NCBI GenBank assembly: GCA_024243835.1 | Contig: JALPMN010000498.1 | Span: 1 to 12,740, forward strand | Direction: 5' to 3' | DNA: 12,740 nucleotides | Source: Enteropsectra breve | Taxonomy: Eukaryota > Microsporidia | In this document: piece after piece, positions 1 through 7,404 of the stretch | Position numbering within the stretch: position 1 is the first letter of the stretch | Layout: each line of letters opens with the position of its first letter | Program-made: the position numbers and the translations under genes | The notes under the pieces: model-generated | Seen by the model: only the letters and a program-made list of their open reading frames with translations | The model's database searches: none | Told to the model about the DNA's origin: nothing

Positions 1-2
1 TA

Positions 3-443
3 GAAGAGTTACTTAAAGAAACAAACAGATTTCAATTTGACGTACTTCTTTGGAGTAATTATTTTGTAACGCTTGATAAGAATTTAATTAATAAGATAAT
101 CGATGTTAATATATTTGGTCATTACAACAGAAAACCGTTTGTGGAGATGCGTGAGTCAGCTACACAATGCATTATCACTGGGCAATTCATGTATGCATAC
201 AAGGTATTTCTGTTTCTCCGACAGAACGAAGAACTTAGTGAAAGTGTAAATGGGTTTTTTAAAGAATTCATTGAGTGTGGAAAAGATTTTTATTTCCTGG
301 ACGGGCTAACATACGAAGAAATGCTTAACTTAATATTTAAAGTTGAGAATGGCACAAGTGAGTTCGATCTTGCATACTGTGATAGTGATGATTATCCGGT
401 ATCCATTTATGTTAGAAGAATTACAGCAAAAAGTTTTTCTTAA
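3..443 (+). CDS. 3' end of an unrecognised protein-coding gene (5' truncated by the window edge)
   Basis: The reading frame is open from the first bases of the window to a TAA at 441-443, giving 146 residues of a C-terminus whose start lies outside the window. An internal GTG at 141 is not a credible start, because the frame is uninterrupted upstream of it and the composition does not change. The sequence is rich in aromatic and charged residues. It contains a stretch around 150-235 (ATQCIITGQFMYAYKVFLFL) that resembles paired amphipathic helices of an alpha-solenoid, but I recognise no family. No zinc ligands, membrane segments or catalytic motif are visible. An AATAAA at 464-469 lies 20 bp past the stop. 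The gene is convergent with the reductase gene, with a 97 bp gap. That it is coding is well supported by length and codon structure; its function is unknown. Confidence 0.75.
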   Translation, partial: EELLKETNRFQFDVLLWSNYFVTLDKNLINKIIDVNIFGHYNRKPFVEMRESATQCIITGQFMYAYKVFLFLRQNEELSESVNGFFKEFIECGKDFYFLDGLTYEEMLNLIFKVENGTSEFDLAYCDSDDYPVSIYVRRITAKSFS

Positions 444-463
444 ATAATGTGCCATTAAAATTG

Positions 464-469
464 AATAAA
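464..469 (+). terminator. Putative poly(A) signal AATAAA of the 5'-truncated gene
   Basis: AATAAA starts 20 bp after the TAA at 441-443, inside the 97 bp convergent gap. In AT-rich DNA this hexamer is expected often, so position is the only support. Confidence 0.35.
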
Positions 470-540
470 ACATTATTTATCACTGATTCACAATTCTTCT
501 AAATTTAATGCATTTACTGGATTATATCTATCTTTAGCAA

Positions 541-1434
541 TCAATTATTCTTTTTAACAGCTAATTTGTTAAACTTTATTTTCACATACCATTTTGATAT
601 GAAAATAACCATAACGGCGGCAGGAAACAGCAAATAATCATGTATTCTTTCGCACCTGGATCTAATTAATGAAAAATACGTGAACCAGTCGGTTGGAATG
701 AACTTTCTCGTGTGCATTTTACTTATTAAATGCGATGCCGCATCTTTTGGCTCCATGATTGCATTCGAATACTCAATATCCTTTGTATACTGAGGTTTGT
801 CCTTATCTTCTTTCTCAAGCCCCGGAGTGCGCATCGAGCCGCACACAAAGACCCGCAAGTCAATGCCTTCCTTCGATAGTTCCGGTTCTGCCACTTCAGC
901 GAATGCCAGGAGCGCAGCTTTTGATGGCGAGTATGCAGCGTAGCCTGGAAAGAAAAATAGCCCTGCAGCCGATGATACAAGCACAAAAGTAAATGGCCTT
1001 TTGCAATGCTTTCTAAAATGATAGAGAGTGTTGATAGACCCCTGGTAGTTCAGCCTCATCTGCGTCTCGTAATCTCCAGGCTTCAGGTCAGTAATGAACT
1101 TAGAAATAGACGCGCCTGGACAGCAAAAGATATAGTCGTATTGCTCAAGTTTCTCATCATATGCATCTAAATTCGTAATATCCATGCATACAGCCTTTAC
1201 TTCATTTTCTGTTTTTGCAAATTCTTTTATTGCACTTTGAATTCCCTGCACATTCCGTGCAGCTATTGATACCTGATTTCCATCCATGTAGAGCTGTCTT
1301 GCCAGTGCCTTCCCCAGTCCCGACGAACCTCCTATGACCAAAACTTTTTTATTCCTTATTGTCTTTCTCTTCTTGGAGAGGACATAAGCGCCTATTCCCA
1401 GTGCAATCAATCCAATTGCAATCTTGCCTAGCAT
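541..1434 (-). CDS. TSC10: 3-ketodihydrosphingosine (3-ketosphinganine) reductase, ER-anchored SDR family
   Basis: This 297-residue short-chain dehydrogenase/reductase should reduce 3-ketodihydrosphingosine to dihydrosphingosine with NADPH, the second step of sphingolipid synthesis, at the ER membrane. The cofactor-binding glycine motif GGSSGLG is at residues 35-41. The NAG-type motif is degenerate (CCPGAS, 104-109). N129, the VSSAAG serine (S154/S155) and YSPSK (Y168, K172) supply the catalytic residues. Two things favour KDSR/TSC10 over other SDRs. One is the segment TPGLEKEDKDKP (203-214), which matches the TPG...E...KP block after the active site of that family. The other is the architecture: a hydrophobic N-terminal anchor (about 4-20) and a hydrophobic C-terminal segment (about 267-284). 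Its length is slightly below the usual 320-330. The start is the ATG at 1432-1434, with a TGA stop at 541-543. It is divergent from LSM2 with 182 bp between the starts. Confidence 0.85.
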   Translation of the reverse strand: MLGKIAIGLIALGIGAYVLSKKRKTIRNKKVLVIGGSSGLGKALARQLYMDGNQVSIAARNVQGIQSAIKEFAKTENEVKAVCMDITNLDAYDEKLEQYDYIFCCPGASISKFITDLKPGDYETQMRLNYQGSINTLYHFRKHCKRPFTFVLVSSAAGLFFFPGYAAYSPSKAALLAFAEVAEPELSKEGIDLRVFVCGSMRTPGLEKEDKDKPQYTKDIEYSNAIMEPKDAASHLISKMHTRKFIPTDWFTYFSLIRSRCERIHDYLLFPAAVMVIFISKWYVKIKFNKLAVKKNN

Positions 1435-1473
1435 TGAATAACGCTATTTGCAAACAGAAACAATAAATAGTAC

Positions 1474-1514
1474 TTTCAATAACATTTAAAGAACATTTTC
1501 AAATAACATTTAAA
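1474..1514. repeat. Imperfect short direct repeat in the TSC10/LSM2 divergent promoter
   Basis: TTTCAATAACATTTAAA at 1474-1490 recurs as TTTCAAATAACATTTAAA at 1497-1514, differing by one inserted A, with a 6 bp spacer. It lies 40-80 bp upstream of the reductase start and 103-143 bp upstream of the LSM2 start. It could be paired protein-binding sites or simple AT-rich slippage; the sequence alone does not decide. Confidence 0.5.
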
Positions 1515-1549
1515 TAAAGCTTGTTCTAAGTTTATACATGAAAGCACAG

Positions 1550-1558
1550 TATATAAAG
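1550..1558 (+). promoter_or_regulatory. TATA-box-like element upstream of LSM2
   Basis: TATATAAAG is a textbook TATA-box match about 60 bp before the LSM2 ATG at 1617. It lies in the only region that can serve as promoter for both divergent genes. Orientation and distance favour LSM2. The motif is easy to find in AT-rich DNA, so support is moderate. Confidence 0.4.
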
Positions 1559-1616
1559 GTTTTAATGCTGATGGTTTTTTCTAATCTGAATATTTTTGTT
1601 TTATTTTGAGATTCCC

Positions 1617-1838
1617 ATGGATGAGGGAAAAGCTATTTACAGCAATTTTATTGACAAGAAAGTTGGAATAACATTGAGAAATGAAGCACTGATCTGCGGC
1701 ATATGCAGATCTCTGGACGGATATCTGAACATTGTGCTGGAGGGAGCCGTGTACAGGCACGTGGCTGATACTGAAGAGAGTTTTTCTTCTTGTTTTGTTA
1801 GAGGGATGTCCGTAATGCACATCGAAGTGATGAAGTAA
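1617..1838 (+). CDS. LSM2: U6 snRNA-associated Sm-like protein LSm2
   Basis: This is a 73-residue Sm-fold protein. The Sm1 motif spans about residues 11-48 and includes SLDGYLNIVL, with the RNA-contacting pattern D34-x-Y36-x-N38. The Sm2 motif CFVRGMSVMHIEV (59-71) contains the R62-G63 pair. The combination of D-x-YLNI in Sm1 and F-V/I-RG in Sm2 is closest to LSm2, a subunit of the LSm2-8 ring on U6 snRNA and of the LSm1-7 ring in mRNA decay. At 73 residues it is shorter than animal LSm2 (about 95), having lost the tail beyond Sm2. The frame could extend upstream to a TTG at 1596, but the ATG at 1617 gives a normal LSm2 N-terminus and is preceded directly by TTCCC, a microsporidian-type start context. 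The gene is convergent with SCC3, 86 bp stop to stop. Confidence 0.85.
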   Translation: MDEGKAIYSNFIDKKVGITLRNEALICGICRSLDGYLNIVLEGAVYRHVADTEESFSSCFVRGMSVMHIEVMK

Positions 1839-1871
1839 AAAAATGTCATACTCCAGCGGAGCATCCGTTTT

Positions 1872-1910
1872 AATAAAGATAACTAAATAAAAATAATTAA
1901 ATAAAAATAA
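1872..1910 (+). terminator. AATAAA-rich 3' region of LSM2 with a 13-bp direct repeat
   Basis: AATAAA occurs at 1872-1877 and again at 1886-1891, 33 and 47 bp past the LSM2 stop. TAAATAAAAATAA is repeated exactly at 1884-1896 and 1898-1910. This fits a poly(A) signal region squeezed into the 86 bp convergent gap. AT-rich slippage could also explain the repeat. Confidence 0.45.
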
Positions 1911-1916
1911 CAGAAC

Positions 1917-1922
1917 TTTATT
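1917..1922 (-). terminator. Putative poly(A) signal AATAAA of SCC3
   Basis: Read on the minus strand, AATAAA lies 2 bp after the SCC3 TAG (1925-1927). Such tight spacing is typical of very compact genomes. Transcripts of SCC3 and LSM2 probably overlap at their 3' ends. Confidence 0.35.
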
Positions 1923-1924
1923 TT

Positions 1925-3898
1925 CTACATAAACGTAACATTCTCCACTGATTTGTCAGCAACGATTTTCTTGGATTTTCGCAGACAGGCCGCCTTGAAT
2001 TTGCTCTTTCCTGCCATGCTTTCAAGCACAATGCACTCGTTTTGGTTCAGCAGCGGCACAAAGTAAAGCAGTACTTTATCAAGCATGGCAGTCTGCTTGA
2101 CTTTTTCCTTCACAAGCTTAAAAATGTACCTGTCAGTCTCATGCTTGGATGCTTTTAAAGCAATGTTTTTGGCAAGAGCAGATATTTCGGGATTCTTCTC
2201 AAGAGCCTTGAAATACCCTTCAATTAGGCTTTTCTCAAATTTGGTGTGTTCAGTAAAGAATGTAAGAAAATCCAGGGAGCAGGTCTCAAAGAGTGCTGCT
2301 GCCTTGTTTCTGAACAAGCCTTTAGAAAACAGCTTGTACAAATGCAGGAAAATGTCTTCATTTACGGAGGCATCTAGTTTTGCATTGTTGAGAAGAGCAT
2401 AAAGCTTTGCAGCCGTATGCATCAGTGCAGTTTCTGTATTGATTGCTGGTCCAATGTCACTTAGGATTTCGTTTAAGCTCTTATTTTCTGTATTTAGCTG
2501 CCCTATAAAGCCTTTATCAGTGATTCTATCAGTTACTAGCACCAAAAAATCAATTAGCTCTATAAAATTGTCTGTATCTGCAAATTCAGTGGCTTCAATG
2601 GCGTAGTACTCCTTGCTGTATATTTTCCACAGGCAGTAATAGCATTTTTCTATAGAGCTTGATTCACCAGTTATTACGTCACAAATATTAAAATTCTTGA
2701 TGAATTCAAGCGAGTATTTGTATCTGTATCTACTGACTGCCTCTTTAACTAGCATTTCATAGTCGCCTTCAAGCACCTTTAGTATATCGCTCAGTGGCTG
2801 TGCAAACTCGCGTTCGTTGTCGGCAAGCTCTTGAACAAATGCTACTATCTTTGCTGTTTCATCTGGGCTTTCAATAAACTTGTTGTATCTCTTAACCGCA
2901 TTTAATATTAGCAATACGTACCTTTTGTCATTTTTAACGGCCTCTAAGATCTCAAGAAGGAGAGCAAGGGGAATATTCAATTCCAAATCTTTCAGAATAT
3001 CCAAGTAGCACCCGGCCTGCTGGAATGAATGCTCGTCTTCGAGATTCTTGATAAATTCCTGGATATTCACAACAAAAGACTCCACCCTATTTTCTTTATC
3101 ATCAGAAAATATCAAGTACTTAAAAATGGCGCCAGAAGACAGCTGGTAGATTCTGTGTATTTCATTTAAGTTCCAAATGCCATCTGGGAGTATTTTAGCC
3201 ATTGCCTTTCTTTTGTTTTTCACGCTAGAGGCTGACTCTAACAGTGGAAGTATTTCCTGCACTGTAAAAAGTGTGCCGTTAATAAACAGCTCTACAGCCG
3301 AATCACAGGCCTCTTTCTTAATATTGGGATTAACATCGTACTGTGCTATTTCAAGAAGCCTTTCCTTGAATCTGGCGAAAATATCATTTGTCTTTAGAGT
3401 TTTCGCCAGCTTTCCGAAAACACGCACGGCCCTTCTGCGCACCGAGTCGCTCTTGTCATTCAGTGCCCAGCCGATATACTGAAAATACTCCGCTTTGTGC
3501 AGTGCTTTGTGGGTGCTTATCCACTCAGACATGAACTGTACTGCCATTGCACGTATCAGTGGGTCAACATCTCGTGAACGCACAGTAAACACCTGGTTGT
3601 ACAAATCTTCGATCTCAGAAAAGTTCGTCTTTTTTCTGCAGAGCTGCTTTATCTTCGTAAGAACGAGAAATGTCGCAGCATACCGCTCTGGCCTGCGCTT
3701 TGAGCGCGTGATTTCAAGTACCGCAGAAATGTCGTAGTTGGCGAGACTCTGAAATACCATTTTGAGCTTGTTCAAGCTGGCGTGGGGTGTGTTTTTTATG
3801 AGCGTTACAAGCTCCTCTGTGCAGTCATCCTCGTTCTGAAATCTCTCCACTATTTTGTTTGGAGTGTAAGTGTCTAACAGCGATTCCTGCCTTTCCAT
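1925..3898 (-). CDS. SCC3: Cohesin subunit Scc3/STAG (SA) family, minimal form
   Basis: This 657-residue alpha-helical HEAT-type protein carries the stromalin conservative domain of Scc3/STAG at about residues 103-187 (nucleotides about 3338-3592). The diagnostic stretch is RSRDVDPLIRAMAVQFMSEW, followed by YFQYIGWALNDKSDSVRRRA and ARFKERLLEIAQYDVNPNIK. These correspond to the R-D-V-P-x-IRA, YIGW-L-DK-x-x-VR and RFK-R...YDV blocks of STAG1/2. The family binds the kleisin Scc1/Rad21 and DNA and is essential for cohesin loading on chromosomes in the nucleus. Yeast and animal members have about 1150-1270 residues, so this one is roughly half size. The domain begins about 190 residues earlier than in human STAG, and the C-terminal part is also short. 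The frame extends to a TTG at 3931, but the first ATG (3896-3898) gives a sensible start and is preceded by AAATTT. The stop is TAG at 1925-1927. Family assignment is strong; retention of full function is inferred. Confidence 0.85.
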   Translation of the reverse strand: MERQESLLDTYTPNKIVERFQNEDDCTEELVTLIKNTPHASLNKLKMVFQSLANYDISAVLEITRSKRRPERYAATFLVLTKIKQLCRKKTNFSEIEDLYNQVFTVRSRDVDPLIRAMAVQFMSEWISTHKALHKAEYFQYIGWALNDKSDSVRRRAVRVFGKLAKTLKTNDIFARFKERLLEIAQYDVNPNIKKEACDSAVELFINGTLFTVQEILPLLESASSVKNKRKAMAKILPDGIWNLNEIHRIYQLSSGAIFKYLIFSDDKENRVESFVVNIQEFIKNLEDEHSFQQAGCYLDILKDLELNIPLALLLEILEAVKNDKRYVLLILNAVKRYNKFIESPDETAKIVAFVQELADNEREFAQPLSDILKVLEGDYEMLVKEAVSRYRYKYSLEFIKNFNICDVITGESSSIEKCYYCLWKIYSKEYYAIEATEFADTDNFIELIDFLVLVTDRITDKGFIGQLNTENKSLNEILSDIGPAINTETALMHTAAKLYALLNNAKLDASVNEDIFLHLYKLFSKGLFRNKAAALFETCSLDFLTFFTEHTKFEKSLIEGYFKALEKNPEISALAKNIALKASKHETDRYIFKLVKEKVKQTAMLDKVLLYFVPLLNQNECIVLESMAGKSKFKAACLRKSKKIVADKSVENVTFM

Positions 3899-4787
3899 GA
3901 GCAAAAATTTGACAGAAATGAAATGGAACAAATAAAATAAGCTTAATTTATTGAAATAGAAATGCTTAGCAAGATACTCACAGCAAAATACACGAGTTTA
4001 ATATTTTCTTAGCATATACAAAAATCTAAATAGTATAGTTAGACTTTATTAGCACAGATTTTGAATGAGCAAAGCCTGTATCAAAAAGCATTTAAACTAC
4101 TTGGAATATGAGTTCACCGATTTATTATGATGAGAGACTATCATTTAGTTAGAAAAAGGAATAGCTTTAGCGCATCAACAATAAAGACGTAACCCCCTTT
4201 AAAAACAACATTGCATTCTGTTTATTGATTTTTATTAAAGACCTTTTATATTATTGGACATATCAGAAGTTGCTGAATGCCTTCTCATCTTAGTATTTAT
4301 ATTTTGAAGTGATAATTTTGATCTAAGTATTCATACGTATTAAATGCAAGCACTCTTATCTGTTTAAAACAAAATATAGCACTTAAATTTCCTTCTGACT
4401 TTCATTAATCAACGAAAGTCCAAGGTTTATCGTTAATCATAAGAATCTGGTATCGAATAAAATGGCATTTATTTTATAAGGAATCTTTAACTAATTCTAC
4501 ACATATTTAAACGTTTATTACTGTAGCAAGGTTGAGGGATATCGGCACGAACAACAGTTTTGTTAAAAACCACTTTTTTTCATAATTTACCTTTAAAAAT
4601 GACGCAATAAGGCCAAGCATCGCAGCAAATAAATTCATTTTAGAATTAATTCTTGCAATATAGACGCCTCAGTGATATAATTCAAATAAAAAGCTGCATA
4701 CTGTCTGCCTTAGTGCTAGTAAACCTTTTACAAATATTTGATCTGAAAAATTTTCAAGGATTAATAGATGATTGAAAATTTTATCCC
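3899..4787. other. Long AT-rich intergenic region upstream of the paralogue pair
   Basis: No credible gene, tRNA or rRNA is visible in these 889 bp; open stretches encode only 14-25 residues. The last 60 bp (from about 4728) resemble the sequence before the second paralogue, sharing ACAAAnATTT, GAAAAAT, and the terminal GAAAA(T)TTTATCCC just before the ATG. A weaker match, GAATCTTTAAYTAATTCT, occurs about 300-340 bp upstream of both starts (about 4481 and 7575). That suggests a larger stretch of promoter DNA was duplicated. Other gaps between housekeeping genes here are 86-182 bp, so this gap is unusually long. Confidence 0.6.
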
Positions 4788-4790
4788 ATG
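4773..4790 (+). promoter_or_regulatory. AAATTT/CCC start-proximal motif, paralogue 1
   Basis: The start ATG at 4788 is preceded by TGAAAATTTTATCCC, placing an AAATTT-like element and a CCC immediately upstream. The same arrangement precedes paralogue 2. AAATTT-like and CCC-like signals directly before start codons are described for microsporidian genes with very short 5' leaders. The motif supports this ATG and the lineage guess. Confidence 0.55.
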
Positions 4791-7304
4791 CGCCTTGCTT
4801 TGTCAATTTTAATATCGATTACTAAAGCCGCATCATCGGAAGAGCTACAAAACTCAAATACCCCCGTGCTGACCTGTTTATCTGATATTGACCCGAAGAT
4901 AGCGAAAAAATGCGACATCTGTTGCAGGTATTTTGATTTTAAGCGCGAACACTATAATTACACAAACGAGAGTCCAAGTGTAATCAAAGAATTCAAGAAC
5001 ATAGAAGAGAGGGAACTTAAAATAAAAAAATACCTGGTGTGCTCAAACACAAACTGTGGCACTGCGCGCCATGCATTGTGTATACTAAATACAATTGGTC
5101 TCAGGAAATTTGTAAGAACTGGGAGCATATACTTTGACTGTAAATGTTGCAAAGAAGTTGTTAATGTTTTTGATTCTAATTCCGTTAAAAACAACATAAA
5201 TAAGTATCTTTTAGATAGAAGTCCGCTTGCATTTACAAATTTACTTTATTATCTGCGCATCTCGAACACAAATTTATCGAATATGATGCCTTATCATGCA
5301 ACCATTTGCCTTCCATTATTGCATAAACTAGAGCGCGAACATGAAATTTCTGCCTTTAGATTAAAGACTGAGCTTCATACAGGTCGAATATGTTTCAAGA
5401 GTGACAGTAAGTTTTCTGAAGTATTAAAGGCGCTAAAAGCTCATTTAGCTTCTTCAAATGAATTTGCTTTTAAAATAAATATAAAAACGCTGAATGAAGT
5501 AAAAGACTACCAGGCCGAGGATTATCATGCATTGAAATCAAGTGTATTTGAAATGCTCGAAATAGTCACTGACGATGTATATGAGTTATACTCACCTGTG
5601 TTTACAGCCGTGTTGAAGCAGTGCATTAGCCTTATTAGCAATAGAAAAGATAGAGCTGATTTTATTTCTGAACTTATACTCTCAAAGTACTCATATTTAC
5701 TGTGTATTAATAATTATGAGATATTTTATTCATTTCAAATGCCGGAGTTTAACGCCGTTCTTCTTGTTTTCCACCAGAAGCTCTTTGACCCAAAGTGCTA
5801 TGAAAGTATAATAAAAAACAACAGCTTGGATATCACATGCCAGTTTTTGAGAAAATGGTCCAAGGCATGCCACCAGAATATAAATTGGTTAATTCTCCAT
5901 ATGATAAAAAGCGTATTCAAAAATGAAATGTCAGATTCGATTCTAAACAATCATACGGATACAGAGGGTCACAAAATAATTTTATTTGAGATGTTTTTCT
6001 CTGGAAATAATAAAGAAGTTTCAAAAAACCCAAAGGATTACACTGGAATAATTTATGAACTAGCGCTGAAATGCTATTTTGAACAGGAAGAAGAAACTAT
6101 CAGATCACGATTTATGTCTTTCCTGAAAATTGCCACCTTCTGTGAAAAGAAATATAAGCATTTGCCAAGAATACATCAGTTTTTGGTCCTTCTTCATTGC
6201 TCATTTTATAGAACTGGTTATTGGAGCCGCTGGAAAGATATAACCATTCAAGATGTAGGAAATGATTGCTTGAGTCTTTACTACAGACACTCGTTCAAAT
6301 GCAGACTTTTCGAGGATCTATATACTCATATATCCAGTGAGGATTTTAACCAGCACCTAAAAGCAAATGTTTTACTGCCTGGATTTTATGAATGGACTAA
6401 TCAAAAATTAATTTCGCCTTTAATAGAAGACTTAGAGTGTAAATTATTAGCCACACTATGCAAACAGCCAATAATATACACATGTTTCAGTGAGAAGAAT
6501 GTTTTAGATGTCTTTAATAAAATTTGTTTGCGCGATGGGCCCCACAAAACAGGAAATCTTGCACTGTCGGTTAACTCATTTGCTGAGCTCAAAAAAGCTT
6601 TTGACCGTACCAGTAAATATTTAAATGTTAGCTTTGTACAGGCCAATGTATATGCTTGGTGCAAGGAAATCAACTTTATTGGGTTTGAAAAGCTCTTAAA
6701 TCACATTTACTACGTTGAAAAAACAAGATCCTGCTTTATTTCGCTTTATTATTCGCACATCGTACAATATTTTGAAAATATTGTGTGTCGTAGCTTGCTA
6801 GAGAAGACCATTCAGAGAAGCATTGCCCTTGTCGTGCTAATTGCCACTTCTGATATTGACAGCGTTAAAATTACTGATGTATTTAATACGCTTCTAAATG
6901 CTGGAAATAAATTTATAAATATAAACAACTGGTTCTGCAATCTGGCATGTGCTCAAAAAGTGACTGTGCTGGACTATATCATGGAGAATTTGGCCACAAA
7001 GAATGACTCCTTTACACACTCTCATGATGATTTTAAGCTAGCCTTTCTGGATTTTTACCGACTGCAGAAATCGCTATTCCCGGAATATTTGAAGCGACAC
7101 AATCCTAGGAGGCAGATTGTTTTGTGCGAGCAGCTCAGTTTTCTTACTAAGACATTTGCTTTAGAACAGCATAGATTTATTGACATGCTGCTGTCGATGG
7201 ATAGCCAATTTATAATATATTTTGAACTTGAAAATAGCAGCTTTTATACTTTTATGCAACGGAACATTACTTTCATACCTGAAAGAATAATCAATAAATT
7301 ATAA
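4788..7304 (+). CDS. Secretory-pathway protein with N-terminal C4HC3 zinc finger, paralogue 1 of a tandem pair
   Basis: The product has 838 residues. Residues 1 to about 16 form a plausible signal peptide: MR, then the hydrophobic stretch LALSILISI, then small residues before a polar region. Next comes a zinc-ligand pattern: C42-x2-C45, C85-x4-C90, H95-x2-C98, C118-x2-C121. This is C4HC3 in PHD/RINGv order, but with a long first loop (39 residues). C30, C46 and C120 are extra cysteines. The remaining 700 or so residues are rich in Leu, Phe, Tyr and Lys and look helical, with no second membrane segment and no domain I recognise. The motif NNWFCNLACAQK, shared with paralogue 2, is at about 711-722. 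The end, ERIINKL, is followed by TAA at 7302-7304, and AATAAA overlaps the final codons. The CCC-ATG context and alignment with the neighbour support the start. Function is unknown. A secreted or host-exposed ubiquitin-ligase-like or scaffold protein is one possibility, but it is speculative. Confidence 0.85.
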   Translation: MRLALSILISITKAASSEELQNSNTPVLTCLSDIDPKIAKKCDICCRYFDFKREHYNYTNESPSVIKEFKNIEERELKIKKYLVCSNTNCGTARHALCILNTIGLRKFVRTGSIYFDCKCCKEVVNVFDSNSVKNNINKYLLDRSPLAFTNLLYYLRISNTNLSNMMPYHATICLPLLHKLEREHEISAFRLKTELHTGRICFKSDSKFSEVLKALKAHLASSNEFAFKINIKTLNEVKDYQAEDYHALKSSVFEMLEIVTDDVYELYSPVFTAVLKQCISLISNRKDRADFISELILSKYSYLLCINNYEIFYSFQMPEFNAVLLVFHQKLFDPKCYESIIKNNSLDITCQFLRKWSKACHQNINWLILHMIKSVFKNEMSDSILNNHTDTEGHKIILFEMFFSGNNKEVSKNPKDYTGIIYELALKCYFEQEEETIRSRFMSFLKIATFCEKKYKHLPRIHQFLVLLHCSFYRTGYWSRWKDITIQDVGNDCLSLYYRHSFKCRLFEDLYTHISSEDFNQHLKANVLLPGFYEWTNQKLISPLIEDLECKLLATLCKQPIIYTCFSEKNVLDVFNKICLRDGPHKTGNLALSVNSFAELKKAFDRTSKYLNVSFVQANVYAWCKEINFIGFEKLLNHIYYVEKTRSCFISLYYSHIVQYFENIVCRSLLEKTIQRSIALVVLIATSDIDSVKITDVFNTLLNAGNKFININNWFCNLACAQKVTVLDYIMENLATKNDSFTHSHDDFKLAFLDFYRLQKSLFPEYLKRHNPRRQIVLCEQLSFLTKTFALEQHRFIDMLLSMDSQFIIYFELENSSFYTFMQRNITFIPERIINKL
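4911..5150 (+). other. C4HC3 zinc-finger-like domain of paralogue 1 (residues 42-121)
   Basis: Eight potential ligands lie at C42, C45, C85, C90, H95, C98, C118 and C121. The spacings C-x4-C-x4-H-x2-C and the closing C-x2-C follow the PHD rule. All eight recur at the same residue numbers in paralogue 2. Zinc binding is inferred from conservation and pattern only. Confidence 0.65.
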
Positions 7305-7404
7305 ATCACGATATCATTTATCTTTACGTAGATAAGATACCAGTTCATTATTTTTTATAATAAAACATTGTTACATGTGAGCTACAGCTGCAGTTATCTC
7401 AAAA
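7305..7404 (+). repeat. 3' flank of paralogue 1, duplicated downstream of paralogue 2
   Basis: About 100 bp after the stop aligns with 10390-10485. A 21 bp block (7307-7327 and 10392-10412) is identical, and the stretch ending ACATGTGAG is shared. This copy also has a hairpin, TTATCT (7318-7323) with AGATAA (7330-7335) around a 6 nt loop, and AATAAA at 7359-7364. The other copy has lost both the hairpin and that AATAAA (it reads AACAAA). The match marks the downstream limit of the duplicated unit. Confidence 0.7.

Noticed and set aside
1596..1616. N-terminal extension of LSM2 from a TTG
   Set aside because: TTG is not an expected start in this kind of nuclear genome, and the ATG at 1617 follows CCC and gives a standard LSm2 N-terminus.
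2085..3737. Open frames of 80-105 codons on the + strand inside SCC3
   Set aside because: They are antisense shadows of a well-supported coding region and resemble no protein family.
3899..3931. N-terminal extension of SCC3 from a TTG
   Set aside because: The first ATG is at 3896-3898, and an AAATTT element lies in the would-be extension just before it.
4127..4192. Short open frame of 21 residues in the long intergenic gap
   Set aside because: Its length is within chance, it has no start context like the neighbours, and no recognisable sequence.
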